From: Antarctobacter aquimaris
GTDB lineage: Bacteria; Pseudomonadota; Alphaproteobacteria; Rhodobacterales; Rhodobacteraceae
Direction of reading: 5' to 3'
Assembly: GCF_900184945.1 (NCBI RefSeq)
Contig: NZ_FXYF01000007.1
Coordinates: forward strand, 217,918-281,917
DNA: 64,000 nucleotides
In this document: positions 56,543-64,000 of the stretch, one piece after another
Position numbering within the stretch: position 1 is the stretch's first letter
Layout of the letters: each line of letters opens with the position of its first letter
Translations under genes and position numbers: made by a program
The notes under the pieces: generated by a model
Databases searched by the model: none
Seen by the model: the letters and a program-made list of their open reading frames with translations, nothing else
Told to the model about the DNA's origin: nothing

Positions 56543-56611
56543 TCAATCAAGGTCAATCATGTTCAGTCATACTGCGGTGCAGCATGATTGATTGTGATGA
56601 TAGATGATTGA
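56543..56611. promoter_or_regulatory. divergent rha operator region with repeated TCAATCAT/ATGATTGA boxes
   Basis: Between the aldolase and rhaR starts are TCAATCA (56543), TCAATCAT (56553), TCAGTCAT (56563), ATGATTGA (56584) and ATGATTGA (56604). The first three face the last two across 56571-56583. This repeat cluster is the likely binding site of the DeoR-type RhaR for both operons. Confidence 0.7.
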
Positions 56612-56657
56612 CTGGTGCCGCGAATCTCAGCATTGTCAAACCTCAGGGGAGGACGCG

Positions 56658-57464
56658 ATGCACGAGAAGGAACGCCACAGGATCATTCTGTCCGCGGTGC
56701 AGGACCGGCCCGTCGTGACCGTGGCGGACCTGTGCAGCCTGACCGACGCCTCCGAGGCGACGATCCGGCGCGACATCGCCGCGCTGGACGACGCGCGCAA
56801 GCTGCGCCGGGTGCGCGGCGGCGCCGAGGCGATCAGCCCGCCGCAGTTCGTCGGGCTGGCCGGGCGACCCTTCGCGGTCAGCGAGACCATGCACATCCGC
56901 GAAAAGCAGGCGATTGCCCGCGCGGCGGTCGATCTGTGCGCGGACGGCGACCCGATCATCATCAACGGCGGCACGACCACCTTTCAGATGGTGCACCCGC
57001 TGGCCTCGCGCCGCTGCCAGGTGTTCACCAATTCCTTTCCCATCGCCGAACACCTGCTCAAGCATTCCAAGAACACGGTGATGGTGTCCGGCGGCGTGAT
57101 CTACCGCGAACAGAACATCATCCTCAGCCCCTTTGACAACGACGTGACGCGCAACTTCTACGCGCGACGCATGTTCATGGGCGCGCAGGGGCTGGGGCGG
57201 CTGGGCCTGATGGAGGCCGATCCGCTGCTGATCCAGGCCGAGCAAAAGCTGATCGGCCAGGCCGACGAGCTGATCGTGCTGGTGGATTCCTCGAAATTCG
57301 AAAACCGCTCCAGCCTGGTGCTCTGCCCGCTGGAGCGGATCGATACCGTGATCACCGACGAGGGGATCCCGGACAAGGCCGCCGCCATGATCGAGGCGGC
57401 AGACGTGTCGCTGATCGTCGCCCAGTCGGGCGGCGCGCAGCAAGAGGACGAGGCGGCCTCGTGA
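56658..57464 (+). CDS. rhaR: DeoR-family regulator of rhamnose catabolism
   Basis: 268 aa. HTH with SLTDASEATIRRDIAALDDA and sensor domain GTTTFQMVHPL, RMFMGAQGLG, VLVDSSKFENRSS. Start MHEKERHRIILSAVQDRP at 56658 after GGGGAGGA; an upstream in-frame ATG at 56604 lies inside the operator. First gene of rhaRSTPQUK, as in Rhizobium leguminosarum. Confidence 0.93.
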   Translation: MHEKERHRIILSAVQDRPVVTVADLCSLTDASEATIRRDIAALDDARKLRRVRGGAEAISPPQFVGLAGRPFAVSETMHIREKQAIARAAVDLCADGDPIIINGGTTTFQMVHPLASRRCQVFTNSFPIAEHLLKHSKNTVMVSGGVIYREQNIILSPFDNDVTRNFYARRMFMGAQGLGRLGLMEADPLLIQAEQKLIGQADELIVLVDSSKFENRSSLVLCPLERIDTVITDEGIPDKAAAMIEAADVSLIVAQSGGAQQEDEAAS

Positions 57465-57502
57465 CCGCCTCATTGCATCGTGCTTCCAGGGAGGAACCCA
57501 CC

Positions 57503-58504
57503 ATGATCCGTCGTAACTTTACCAGGCTGCTTGCCGTCACCACCATCGCCGCCAGCCTGCTGGGCACCACCGCCATGGCGCAGGACAAGGTCCGCGTCGC
57601 GCTGGTGGTCAAGGCGCTGGGCATCGGCTTTTTCGAGGCTGCCGCCAAGGGCGCCGAGCAGGCCGCCGCCGAACTCGGCGATGTCGAGATCATCTACACC
57701 GGCCCGACCTCCACCACCGCCGAAGGCCAGATCGAAGTGATCAACGCGCTGATCGCGCAGGGCGTCAACGCCATCGCGATCTCGGCCAACGATCCCGACG
57801 CGCTGGTCCCGGCGCTGAAAAAGGCGATGGACCGCGGCATCACCGTGATCTCCTGGGACTCGGGCGTCGCCCCCGAGGGCCGCCAGATGCACCTGAACCC
57901 CTCGTCCAGCCCGCTGATCGGTAACATGATCATCAAGCTGGCCGCCGATCACCTGCCCAATGGTGGCCAGGTCGCGGTGCTGTCGGCCACCGCCACGGCG
58001 ACCAACCAGAACATCTGGATCGCCGAGATGGAAAAGGTCATGGGCAACTACCCCGGCATCGAGGTTGTCGCGACGGTCTACGGCGACGATCTGGCCGACA
58101 AGTCCTACCGCGAGGCGCAGGGCCTGATGCAGTCCTACCCGGACCTCGACGCGATCATCGCGCCGACCTCGGTGGGCATCGTCGCCGCCGCGCAGGCCGT
58201 GGCGGACGCCGGCAAGATCGGCCAGATCAACGTCACCGGCCTGGGCCTGCCCTCCGAGATGGCCGGCGCCATCGACTCGGGCGCGTCCAAGTCGTTTGCG
58301 ATCTGGAACCCGATCGACCTGGGCTATTCCGCGACGATGATCGCCCACGCGCTGGCCACGGGTGCGGCCACGGCCGAGCCGGGCGCCTCGATCCCGATGG
58401 GCCGCATGGGCGCCGTCACGCTGGACGACACCAACTCGGGCGCGATGGCCGATCCCTTCGTCTACGACAGCAGCAACATCGACGCGTTCAAGTCGATCTT
58501 CTGA
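57503..58504 (+). CDS. rhaS: rhamnose ABC transporter substrate-binding protein
   Basis: 333 aa. Signal peptide MIRRNFTRLLAVTTIAASLL with cleavage after AMA; periplasmic-binding fold of the RbsB type (RVALVVKALGIGFFEAAAKG, TGPTSTTAEGQIEVINALIA, AIAISANDPDALVPALKKAM). AGGGAGGA precedes the ATG. Binds L-rhamnose for RhaTPQ. Confidence 0.94.
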   Translation: MIRRNFTRLLAVTTIAASLLGTTAMAQDKVRVALVVKALGIGFFEAAAKGAEQAAAELGDVEIIYTGPTSTTAEGQIEVINALIAQGVNAIAISANDPDALVPALKKAMDRGITVISWDSGVAPEGRQMHLNPSSSPLIGNMIIKLAADHLPNGGQVAVLSATATATNQNIWIAEMEKVMGNYPGIEVVATVYGDDLADKSYREAQGLMQSYPDLDAIIAPTSVGIVAAAQAVADAGKIGQINVTGLGLPSEMAGAIDSGASKSFAIWNPIDLGYSATMIAHALATGAATAEPGASIPMGRMGAVTLDDTNSGAMADPFVYDSSNIDAFKSIF

Positions 58505-58520
58505 TCGAGCAATCTCATGG

Positions 58521-58543
58521 CCCCGGCGTCAGCGACGCCGGGG
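58521..58543 (+). promoter_or_regulatory. stem-loop between rhaS and rhaT
   Basis: CCCCGGCGTC, AGC, GACGCCGGGG: perfect 10-bp stem, no T-run. Likely stabilises rhaS mRNA and lowers expression of the genes behind it. Confidence 0.75.
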
Positions 58544-58555
58544 TTCCCGTCACGG

Positions 58556-60085
58556 ATGGACGACATGCGGATGCAGACCCCCCTCAAAGCCACAGCCGTT
58601 GCGGCCCCGATCCTTGCCCTGGACGGCATCACCAAGGTCTTTCCGGGGGTCAAGGCGCTGTCCGAGGTCGCGCTCAGCCTTTATCCCGGCCAGGTCACGG
58701 CGCTGATCGGCGAAAACGGCGCGGGCAAGTCCACCGTGGTCAAAATCCTGACCGGCATCTACCAGCCCGACGGCGGGTCGATCCTCGTGGACGGCGTGGC
58801 CACCCGCTTTCCCACGGCGCAGGCCGCGGCGGAGGCCGGTGTCACCGCGATCCACCAGGAAACCGTGCTGTTCGACGAGCTGACCGTGGCCGAGAACATC
58901 TTTCTGGGTCATGCCCCGCGCGGCCGGTTCGGGCTGATCGACTGGGCCGAGATGACGCGGCGGTCCGCCGGGATCCTCAAGGGGATCGGCGCGCAGATCG
59001 ACCCCGCGCACAAGCTGCGCGACCTCGGCATCGCCAACAAGCACCTGGTCGCCATCGCCCGCGCCCTGTCGATCGACGCGCGGGTGGTCATCATGGACGA
59101 ACCCACCGCCGCGCTGTCGCACAAGGAAATCCAGGAGCTCTACGAACTGGTCGCCAAGCTGAAGGCGCAGGGCAAGGCGATCCTGTTCATCAGCCACAAG
59201 TTCGACGAGATCTTTCGCATCGCCGACCGCTACACCGTGTTCCGCGACGGGCAGTTCGTCGGCGAAGGGCACATCGCCGACGTGACCGAGGCCGAGCTGG
59301 TCAGGATGATGGTCGGCCGCGACGTCAGCCAGATTTTTCCCAGGCGCCAGAGCCACATCGGCGAGGAGGTTCTGAAGGTCGTGGGTTACGACCACCCCAC
59401 CGAGTTCGCCGACATCGGTTTCAGCCTGCACAAGGGCGAGATCCTGGGCTTTTACGGGCTGGTCGGGGCAGGGCGGTCCGAGTTCATGCAGGCGCTGTTC
59501 GGGATCACGAAACCGACCAAGGGCGTGACGCGGATCGACGGGCAGATCCGGGTGATCCGCTCACCCGCCGATGCGGTGGCCAACGGCATCGTCTACGTGC
59601 CCGAGGATCGCGGCAAGCAGGGCGCCATCACCGCGTTGCCGATCTTTCAGAACGTTACTCTTCCGTCGCTGCGGCGCACCTCGCGCAACGGCTTTCTGCG
59701 GTTGGCCGAGGAATTCGCCATGGCGCGCAGCTATACCCAGCGGCTCGACCTGCGCGCCGCCGCGCTGGATGCGCCGGTGGGCACCTTGTCCGGAGGCAAC
59801 CAGCAGAAGGTCGTCATCGCCAAGTGGCTGGCCACCCAGCCCAAGGTCATCATCCTCGATGAGCCGACCAAGGGCATCGACATCGGGTCCAAGGCCGCCG
59901 TGCACCAGTTCATGGCCGAACTGGCCGCGCAGGGCCTGGCGGTGATCATGGTCAGCTCGGAGATCCCCGAAATCCTGGGCATGGCCGACCGGGTGATCGT
60001 CATGCGCGAAGGCCGCATGGTGGCGGAACTGACCAAGGACGCGCTGACCCCTGAAACGCTGGTCCGCCACGCGGCCGGGATCTGA
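58556..60085 (+). CDS. rhaT: rhamnose ABC transporter ATPase
   Basis: 509 aa with two ATPase halves, RbsA type. First: GENGAGKSTVVK, Walker B VVIMDEPTAALS with a weak signature (GIANKHLVAIARAL). Second: degenerate Walker A GLVGAGRSEFMQ, intact signature LSGGNQQKVVIAKWL, IILDEPTKGIDIGSK. Start 58556 (MDDMRMQTPLKATAV) or 58565; earlier in-frame ATG lies before the stem-loop and is unlikely. Confidence 0.94.
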   Translation: MDDMRMQTPLKATAVAAPILALDGITKVFPGVKALSEVALSLYPGQVTALIGENGAGKSTVVKILTGIYQPDGGSILVDGVATRFPTAQAAAEAGVTAIHQETVLFDELTVAENIFLGHAPRGRFGLIDWAEMTRRSAGILKGIGAQIDPAHKLRDLGIANKHLVAIARALSIDARVVIMDEPTAALSHKEIQELYELVAKLKAQGKAILFISHKFDEIFRIADRYTVFRDGQFVGEGHIADVTEAELVRMMVGRDVSQIFPRRQSHIGEEVLKVVGYDHPTEFADIGFSLHKGEILGFYGLVGAGRSEFMQALFGITKPTKGVTRIDGQIRVIRSPADAVANGIVYVPEDRGKQGAITALPIFQNVTLPSLRRTSRNGFLRLAEEFAMARSYTQRLDLRAAALDAPVGTLSGGNQQKVVIAKWLATQPKVIILDEPTKGIDIGSKAAVHQFMAELAAQGLAVIMVSSEIPEILGMADRVIVMREGRMVAELTKDALTPETLVRHAAGI

Positions 60086-60094
60086 GGACTGATC

Positions 60095-61078
60095 ATGCTG
60101 CACCGCCTGCTGACCACCCGCGAAGTCCTGCTGCTGGGGGCCATCGGCCTTCTGCTGGGGCTTATCGCGACCCGGTTTCCCGGCTTTGTCACCCCGTCGA
60201 ACCTGGCCAACGTGTTCAACGACACCGCACCGCTGATCCTGCTGGCCACCGGCCAGATGATCGTCATCCTGACCCGCTGCATCGACCTGTCGGTCGCCGC
60301 CAACCTCGCGCTGACCGGCATGGTCGTGGCGATGCTGAACATCGCGCTGCCCGGCCTGCCGGTCGTTGCCACGCTGGCCATCGCCGTCGCCCTGGGCACG
60401 GCGCTGGGCATGATCAACGGCCTGCTGGTGTGGAAACTGGACATTCCGCCCATCGTGGCCACGCTGGGCACGATGACCATCTTTCGTGGCACCATCTTCC
60501 TGATTTCCGACGGCAAATGGGTCAACAGCCACGAGATGGGCGCCGCCTTCAAGGCGTTCCCGCGAACCCTGGTGCTGGGCCTGCCGGTGCTGGGCTGGAT
60601 CGCCATCGTGACGGTGATCGCGGTCTACATCCTGATGACCCGCACCACACTGGGCCGCGCTTTTTACGCCGTCGGCGGCAACCCGCATGCCGCCACCTAC
60701 ACCGGCATCGACGTCGGGCGCACGCAGTTCTGGGCCTTCACCATCTGCGGCGCCATCGCCGGGCTGACCGGTTATCTCTGGGTGTCGCGCTATGCCGTGG
60801 CCTATGTCGACATCGCCGGCGGGTTCGAACTGGACGTGGTCGCGGCCTGCGTGATCGGCGGAATCTCGATTGCCGGCGGGGTCGGGTCGGTCGGCGGCGC
60901 CCTGCTGGGCGCGCTGTTCCTGGGCGTGATCAAGAATGCGCTGCCGGTGGTCGACATCTCGCCCTTCTGGCAACTGGCGATCTCGGGCAGCGCCATCATC
61001 ATCGCCGTCGCCCTCAACGCGCAAAGCAATCGCGTCAAAGGCCGGATCATCCTCAAGTCAGCGGAGCATGCGGCATGA
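60095..61078 (+). CDS. rhaP: rhamnose ABC transporter permease
   Basis: 327 aa, about ten helices, BPD_transp_2 family (LATGQMIVILTRCIDLSVAA; AVGGNPHAATYTGIDVGR; GGISIAGGVGSVGGALLGAL). Overlaps rhaQ by ATGA. Confidence 0.94.
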   Translation: MLHRLLTTREVLLLGAIGLLLGLIATRFPGFVTPSNLANVFNDTAPLILLATGQMIVILTRCIDLSVAANLALTGMVVAMLNIALPGLPVVATLAIAVALGTALGMINGLLVWKLDIPPIVATLGTMTIFRGTIFLISDGKWVNSHEMGAAFKAFPRTLVLGLPVLGWIAIVTVIAVYILMTRTTLGRAFYAVGGNPHAATYTGIDVGRTQFWAFTICGAIAGLTGYLWVSRYAVAYVDIAGGFELDVVAACVIGGISIAGGVGSVGGALLGALFLGVIKNALPVVDISPFWQLAISGSAIIIAVALNAQSNRVKGRIILKSAEHAA

Positions 61079-62076
61079 GCCTGTCACCCCCCGCCACCGA
61101 ACCGCGTGTCATCCCCGACCGTCTGCAATCGCCGCTGCAACGCCGCCTGAAAAGCTGGGAAACCCTGCTGCTGCTGGTGGCCATGGCGATCTTTGTCGCC
61201 AACAGCCTTGCCTCGCCGTATTTCCTGAACGCCTGGAACCTGTCCGACGCGACCTTCAACTTTACCGAAAAGGCGATGATCGCCTTTGCCATGGCGCTGC
61301 TTATCATCTCGGGCGAGATCGACCTGTCGGTCGCGTCGATCATCGCGCTGGCCTCCACCGCCATGGGTGCCGCCGTGCAGGCCGGGGCAGGGACGCCGGT
61401 GCTGGTGCTGGTCGGGCTGGGCACCGGGCTGGCCTGCGGCGCGGTCAACGGCGGGCTTGTCACCCGGCTGGGCCTGCCGTCCATCGTGGTGACCATCGGC
61501 ACTATGAGCCTGTTCCGCGGCCTCAGCTACATCGTGCTGGGCGACAAGGCCTATGGCGGCTATCCCGCCGACTTTGCCTTCTTTGGCCAGGGCTACGTGT
61601 TCTGGGTGATTTCCTTTGAACTCGTGCTGTTTGCGGTACTGGCGGTGATCTTCGGCGTGGTCCTGCACATGACCAACTTTGGCCGGGCGGTCTATGCCAT
61701 CGGCAACAACCCGACCGGCGCGCTGTTTTCCGGCATCCGGGTGCAACGGGTCAAGTTCACCCTGTTCCTGCTGACCGGCCTGATGGCGGGCGTGGCGGCG
61801 GTCTGCCTGACCTCGCGCCTCGGCTCGACCCGGCCGTCCATCGCCACGGGGTGGGAGCTGGAGGTGGTGACCATGGTCGTCCTGGGCGGGGTCAACATCC
61901 TGGGCGGATCGGGCACCATTCCGGGCGTGGTCATCGCGGCCTTTGTCATGGGGCTGGTGACCTTCGGGCTGGGCCTCTTGAACGTGCCCGGCATCGTGAT
62001 GTCCATCGTCATCGGCGCGCTGCTGATCGGGGTCATCGCACTGCCGCGGCTGTGGGCGATGTGGAGAGCACGCTGA
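61075..62076 (+). CDS. rhaQ: rhamnose ABC transporter permease
   Basis: 333 aa, second permease of the same family ([60 protein letters not shown]). Stop overlaps the mutarotase start (TGATG). Confidence 0.94.
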   Translation: MSLSPPATEPRVIPDRLQSPLQRRLKSWETLLLLVAMAIFVANSLASPYFLNAWNLSDATFNFTEKAMIAFAMALLIISGEIDLSVASIIALASTAMGAAVQAGAGTPVLVLVGLGTGLACGAVNGGLVTRLGLPSIVVTIGTMSLFRGLSYIVLGDKAYGGYPADFAFFGQGYVFWVISFELVLFAVLAVIFGVVLHMTNFGRAVYAIGNNPTGALFSGIRVQRVKFTLFLLTGLMAGVAAVCLTSRLGSTRPSIATGWELEVVTMVVLGGVNILGGSGTIPGVVIAAFVMGLVTFGLGLLNVPGIVMSIVIGALLIGVIALPRLWAMWRAR

Positions 62077-62390
62077 TGCAGAAATACGCCTTCAGGATGC
62101 GCCTGAACCCGGGTTGCCGGGACGAATACAAGCGTCGCCATGACGCGATCTGGCCGGACCTGGTGACGCTGCTGAAAGAGGCCGGGATCTCGGACTACTC
62201 GATCCACCTCGATGAGGAGACAAACACCCTGTTCGGCGTGTTGTGGCGCACCGACGATCACCGCATGGACGACCTGCCGAACCACGAGGTGATGCAGCGC
62301 TGGTGGGCCCACATGGCCGACATCATGGAGACGACGCCGGACAACGCCCCCGTCGTGACCGCGCTGACGCCGGTCTTTCACCTGCCATGA
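62076..62390 (+). CDS. rhaM: L-rhamnose mutarotase
   Basis: 104 aa; interconverts rhamnose anomers (called rhaU in rhizobia). [20 protein letters not shown] includes the conserved Tyr/His region, then [20 protein letters not shown] and the Trp pair in [12 protein letters not shown]. Overlaps rhaK by ATGA. Confidence 0.95.
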   Translation: MQKYAFRMRLNPGCRDEYKRRHDAIWPDLVTLLKEAGISDYSIHLDEETNTLFGVLWRTDDHRMDDLPNHEVMQRWWAHMADIMETTPDNAPVVTALTPVFHLP

Positions 62391-63757
62391 CCAGGGGGCA
62401 CGTCGCGGTCATCGACATCGGCAAGACCAACGCCAAGCTGGCGCTGGTCGACATGGCGGACCTGTCCGAGATCACCGTGGTCACCCGCCCCAACAAGGTG
62501 CTGCCCGGACCGCCCTGGCCGCATTTCGACCTCGACGGCCACTGGGACTTTCTGCTGGACGCGCTGGCGGAGTTCCACCGCGCGCATGGGGTCGATGCGA
62601 TCTCGGTCACCACGCATGGCGCCTCGGCGGTGCTGCTGGCAGAGGACGGCAGCCTGGCCGCGCCGATGCTGGACTATGAGCACGCCGGGCCGGACGACTG
62701 CGCCGCGGAATACGACGTTCTGAGGCCGCCATTCGCGGAAACCGGCGCACCGCGCCTGCGCATGGGGCTGAACCTGGGGGCGCAGTTGTTCTGGCAGTTC
62801 CGGACGCTGCCGGGCCTGAAGGAACGGACCCGGACCATCGTCACCTATCCGCAGTACTGGGGCTACCGGCTGACCGGTGTCGCGGCGACCGACGTGACCT
62901 CGCTGGGGTGTCACACCGACCTGTGGAACCCGGCGCAGGGCGCGCTGTCGTCGCTGGTGGACAGGCTGGGCATTCGCGAAAAGATCGCGCCGCCGCGCCC
63001 CTCGGCCGAGGTGCTTGGCCCGATCCTGCCGCAGGTCGCGGCGCGGACCGGGCTGGCTGTCGGGACACCGGTGCATGTCGGCATCCACGATTCCAACGCC
63101 TCGCTGCTGCCGCATGTGCTGGGGCGCACGGCGCCGTTCAGCGTGGTGTCGACCGGGACCTGGGTGGTGGTAATGTCGGTCGGTGGGGCGCCGGTCTCGC
63201 TGGACCCGGCGCGGGATACGCTGATCAACGTCAATGCGCTGGGCCAGCCGGTTACGTCCGCGCGGTTCATGGGAGGCCGCGAGTTCGACCTCGCGACCGG
63301 GGGCCGCCCGGTCGATCCGTCGGAGGCCGAGATCGCCGACGTGCTGGAGCGCGGGATCATGCTTCTGCCCGCCCTCGTGCCGGAGGCGGGTCCGTTCCAG
63401 CGCCATGCCGCGCGCTGGCTGCCCGACGCACCTTCGGTCGGATCGGGCCAGCGCAGCGCGGCGGCCTCCTACCATGCGGCGCTGGTCACGGCGACGTCCT
63501 TGGACCTTGTCGGCCATCGGGGGCCAGTGATCGTCGAAGGGCCCTTTGCCCGCAACCGCGCCTACCTGTCGATGCTGGGGGCGGTCACCGGCTGCCCCGT
63601 CGTCCCGGCGGGCTCTGCGACGGGCACCAGCCAGGGCGCGGCCCTTCTGGTGACCGGGGGGGCGGGCCTCATCGGCATTTCGGTGCCGGTTATCGCCGGC
63701 GAAGACGGGGGCCGTCTGCTGGCCTATGCCGAGGCCTGGCAACGGGCGCTGGGCTGA
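62387..63757 (+). CDS. rhaK: FGGY-family kinase of rhamnose catabolism
   Basis: 456 aa. ATP-dependent sugar kinase: [20 protein letters not shown] (phosphate 1), [30 protein letters not shown] (catalytic Asp), [10 protein letters not shown] (phosphate 2). Phosphorylates rhamnulose; in R. leguminosarum the kinase is also needed for transport. Last gene of the operon. Confidence 0.93.
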   Translation: MTRGHVAVIDIGKTNAKLALVDMADLSEITVVTRPNKVLPGPPWPHFDLDGHWDFLLDALAEFHRAHGVDAISVTTHGASAVLLAEDGSLAAPMLDYEHAGPDDCAAEYDVLRPPFAETGAPRLRMGLNLGAQLFWQFRTLPGLKERTRTIVTYPQYWGYRLTGVAATDVTSLGCHTDLWNPAQGALSSLVDRLGIREKIAPPRPSAEVLGPILPQVAARTGLAVGTPVHVGIHDSNASLLPHVLGRTAPFSVVSTGTWVVVMSVGGAPVSLDPARDTLINVNALGQPVTSARFMGGREFDLATGGRPVDPSEAEIADVLERGIMLLPALVPEAGPFQRHAARWLPDAPSVGSGQRSAAASYHAALVTATSLDLVGHRGPVIVEGPFARNRAYLSMLGAVTGCPVVPAGSATGTSQGAALLVTGGAGLIGISVPVIAGEDGGRLLAYAEAWQRALG

Positions 63758-63909
63758 CACCGGCCCCCTTGGCGCGGGGCTTGCTTCCGACCAGTAACAG
63801 GAACTCAAAAGGTGCTCCTCGGGCCCGGCGGCCTCGCGTGGCCTAGGGTCAGGACCCATTGATCGGCGAGCGGGGGCGTGATTCACTGCTGCAAAAAGCG
63901 AGCGGTGAC

Positions 63910-64000
63910 ATGAGTGATCTCTTCTGGCTGACCCACTGCCCGGCAGTGCATTGCGCAGCAATGTCACGAGAGGGGATGCGCAGATGGCGCGTCTGGAGCC
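63910..64000 (+). pseudogene. IS5-family transposase N-terminus, frameshifted by palindromes
   Basis: MSDLFWLT is followed, in intact relatives as I recall them, by (D/E)xQMARLEPFFPKSHG. Here 41 bases intervene before GATGCGCAGATGGCGCGTCT (DAQMARLEP), shifting the frame by +2. The insert holds two adjacent perfect hairpins. Confidence 0.75.
63934..63963. repeat. palindromic insert D: two adjacent hairpins in IS5 transposase
   Basis: CACTGCC-C-GGCAGTG (63934-63948) directly followed by CATTGC-GCA-GCAATG (63949-63963), both perfect. The insert ends about 11 bases later. Confidence 0.78.

Larger units (their letters stand above)
63844..64000 (+). mobile_element. IS5-family element, left end (runs off the window)
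   Basis: TAGGGTCAGGACCC at 63844 resembles an IS5-family terminus, followed by the transposase start. No right end in the window. Confidence 0.7.

Overview
The window is GC-rich alphaproteobacterial DNA. The SPOR lipoprotein/D-Ala-D-Ala carboxypeptidase pair, murA-DUF2948, the hom-glpX-recJ neighbourhood, TRAP transporters and a Rhizobium-style rhaRSTPQUK cluster all point to a Rhodobacterales (Roseobacter-type) chromosome or large replicon. No plasmid origin or CRISPR array was seen.

Layout. (1) 1-2471: cell-wall genes ending at tRNA-Ser(UGA). (2) 2475-5697: a decayed large serine recombinase beside that tRNA, split by an IS256-family element with an 8-bp target duplication and truncated by an IS3-family relic. 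(3) 5868-15731: PutA, a nitrilase-family hydrolase, a class-III aminotransferase with a broken BKACE fragment behind it, and a DctPQM TRAP transporter; this looks like nitrogenous-solute uptake and catabolism. (4) 16470-28403: an accessory island. It holds a SARP-like regulator/PAP2-haloperoxidase-like/subtilase operon, IS3, LysR and XRE fragments, and a second operon (alpha/beta hydrolase, caspase-like peptidase, 457-aa partner). That second operon lies exactly between two inverted copies of one internally deleted IS256 derivative. (5) 28595-37189: core genes (tRNA-Thr, murA, TetR and lipoprotein pair, hom, ceramidase-like, glpX, recJ, tRNA-Glu). (6) 37415-42668: cupin, cold-shock protein, then a six-gene run with two transglutaminase-like proteins and a Cys-rich repeat protein. 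(7) 43007-52437: DeoR regulator, Ugp-type ABC importer, phosphodiesterase, inositol-monophosphatase-type enzyme, Na/Pi cotransporter and GalT, suggesting import and dephosphorylation of a phosphorylated or phosphodiester solute. (8) 52434-63757: a complete L-rhamnose regulon (importer, mutarotase, kinase, RhaA isomerase, fused aldolase/dehydrogenase) with a dead extra rhaD. (9) 63844-64000: start of an IS5-family element.

Most unusual signals. Every transposase relic with enough sequence to judge carries one or more short perfect or near-perfect palindromes inside its coding frame (IS256 at two sites, IS3 orfA, IS5), mostly frameshifting it. The accessory island contains two operons that each pair a cytoplasmic peptidase with a lipid- or ester-directed hydrolase; the caspase operon is bracketed by IS relics. 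These are the best candidates here for an undescribed element family and an undescribed conflict or regulated-death system.

Limits. Family calls rest on motifs and recall of family sequences; no database search was run. Start codons were chosen from Shine-Dalgarno spacing and overlap with neighbours.
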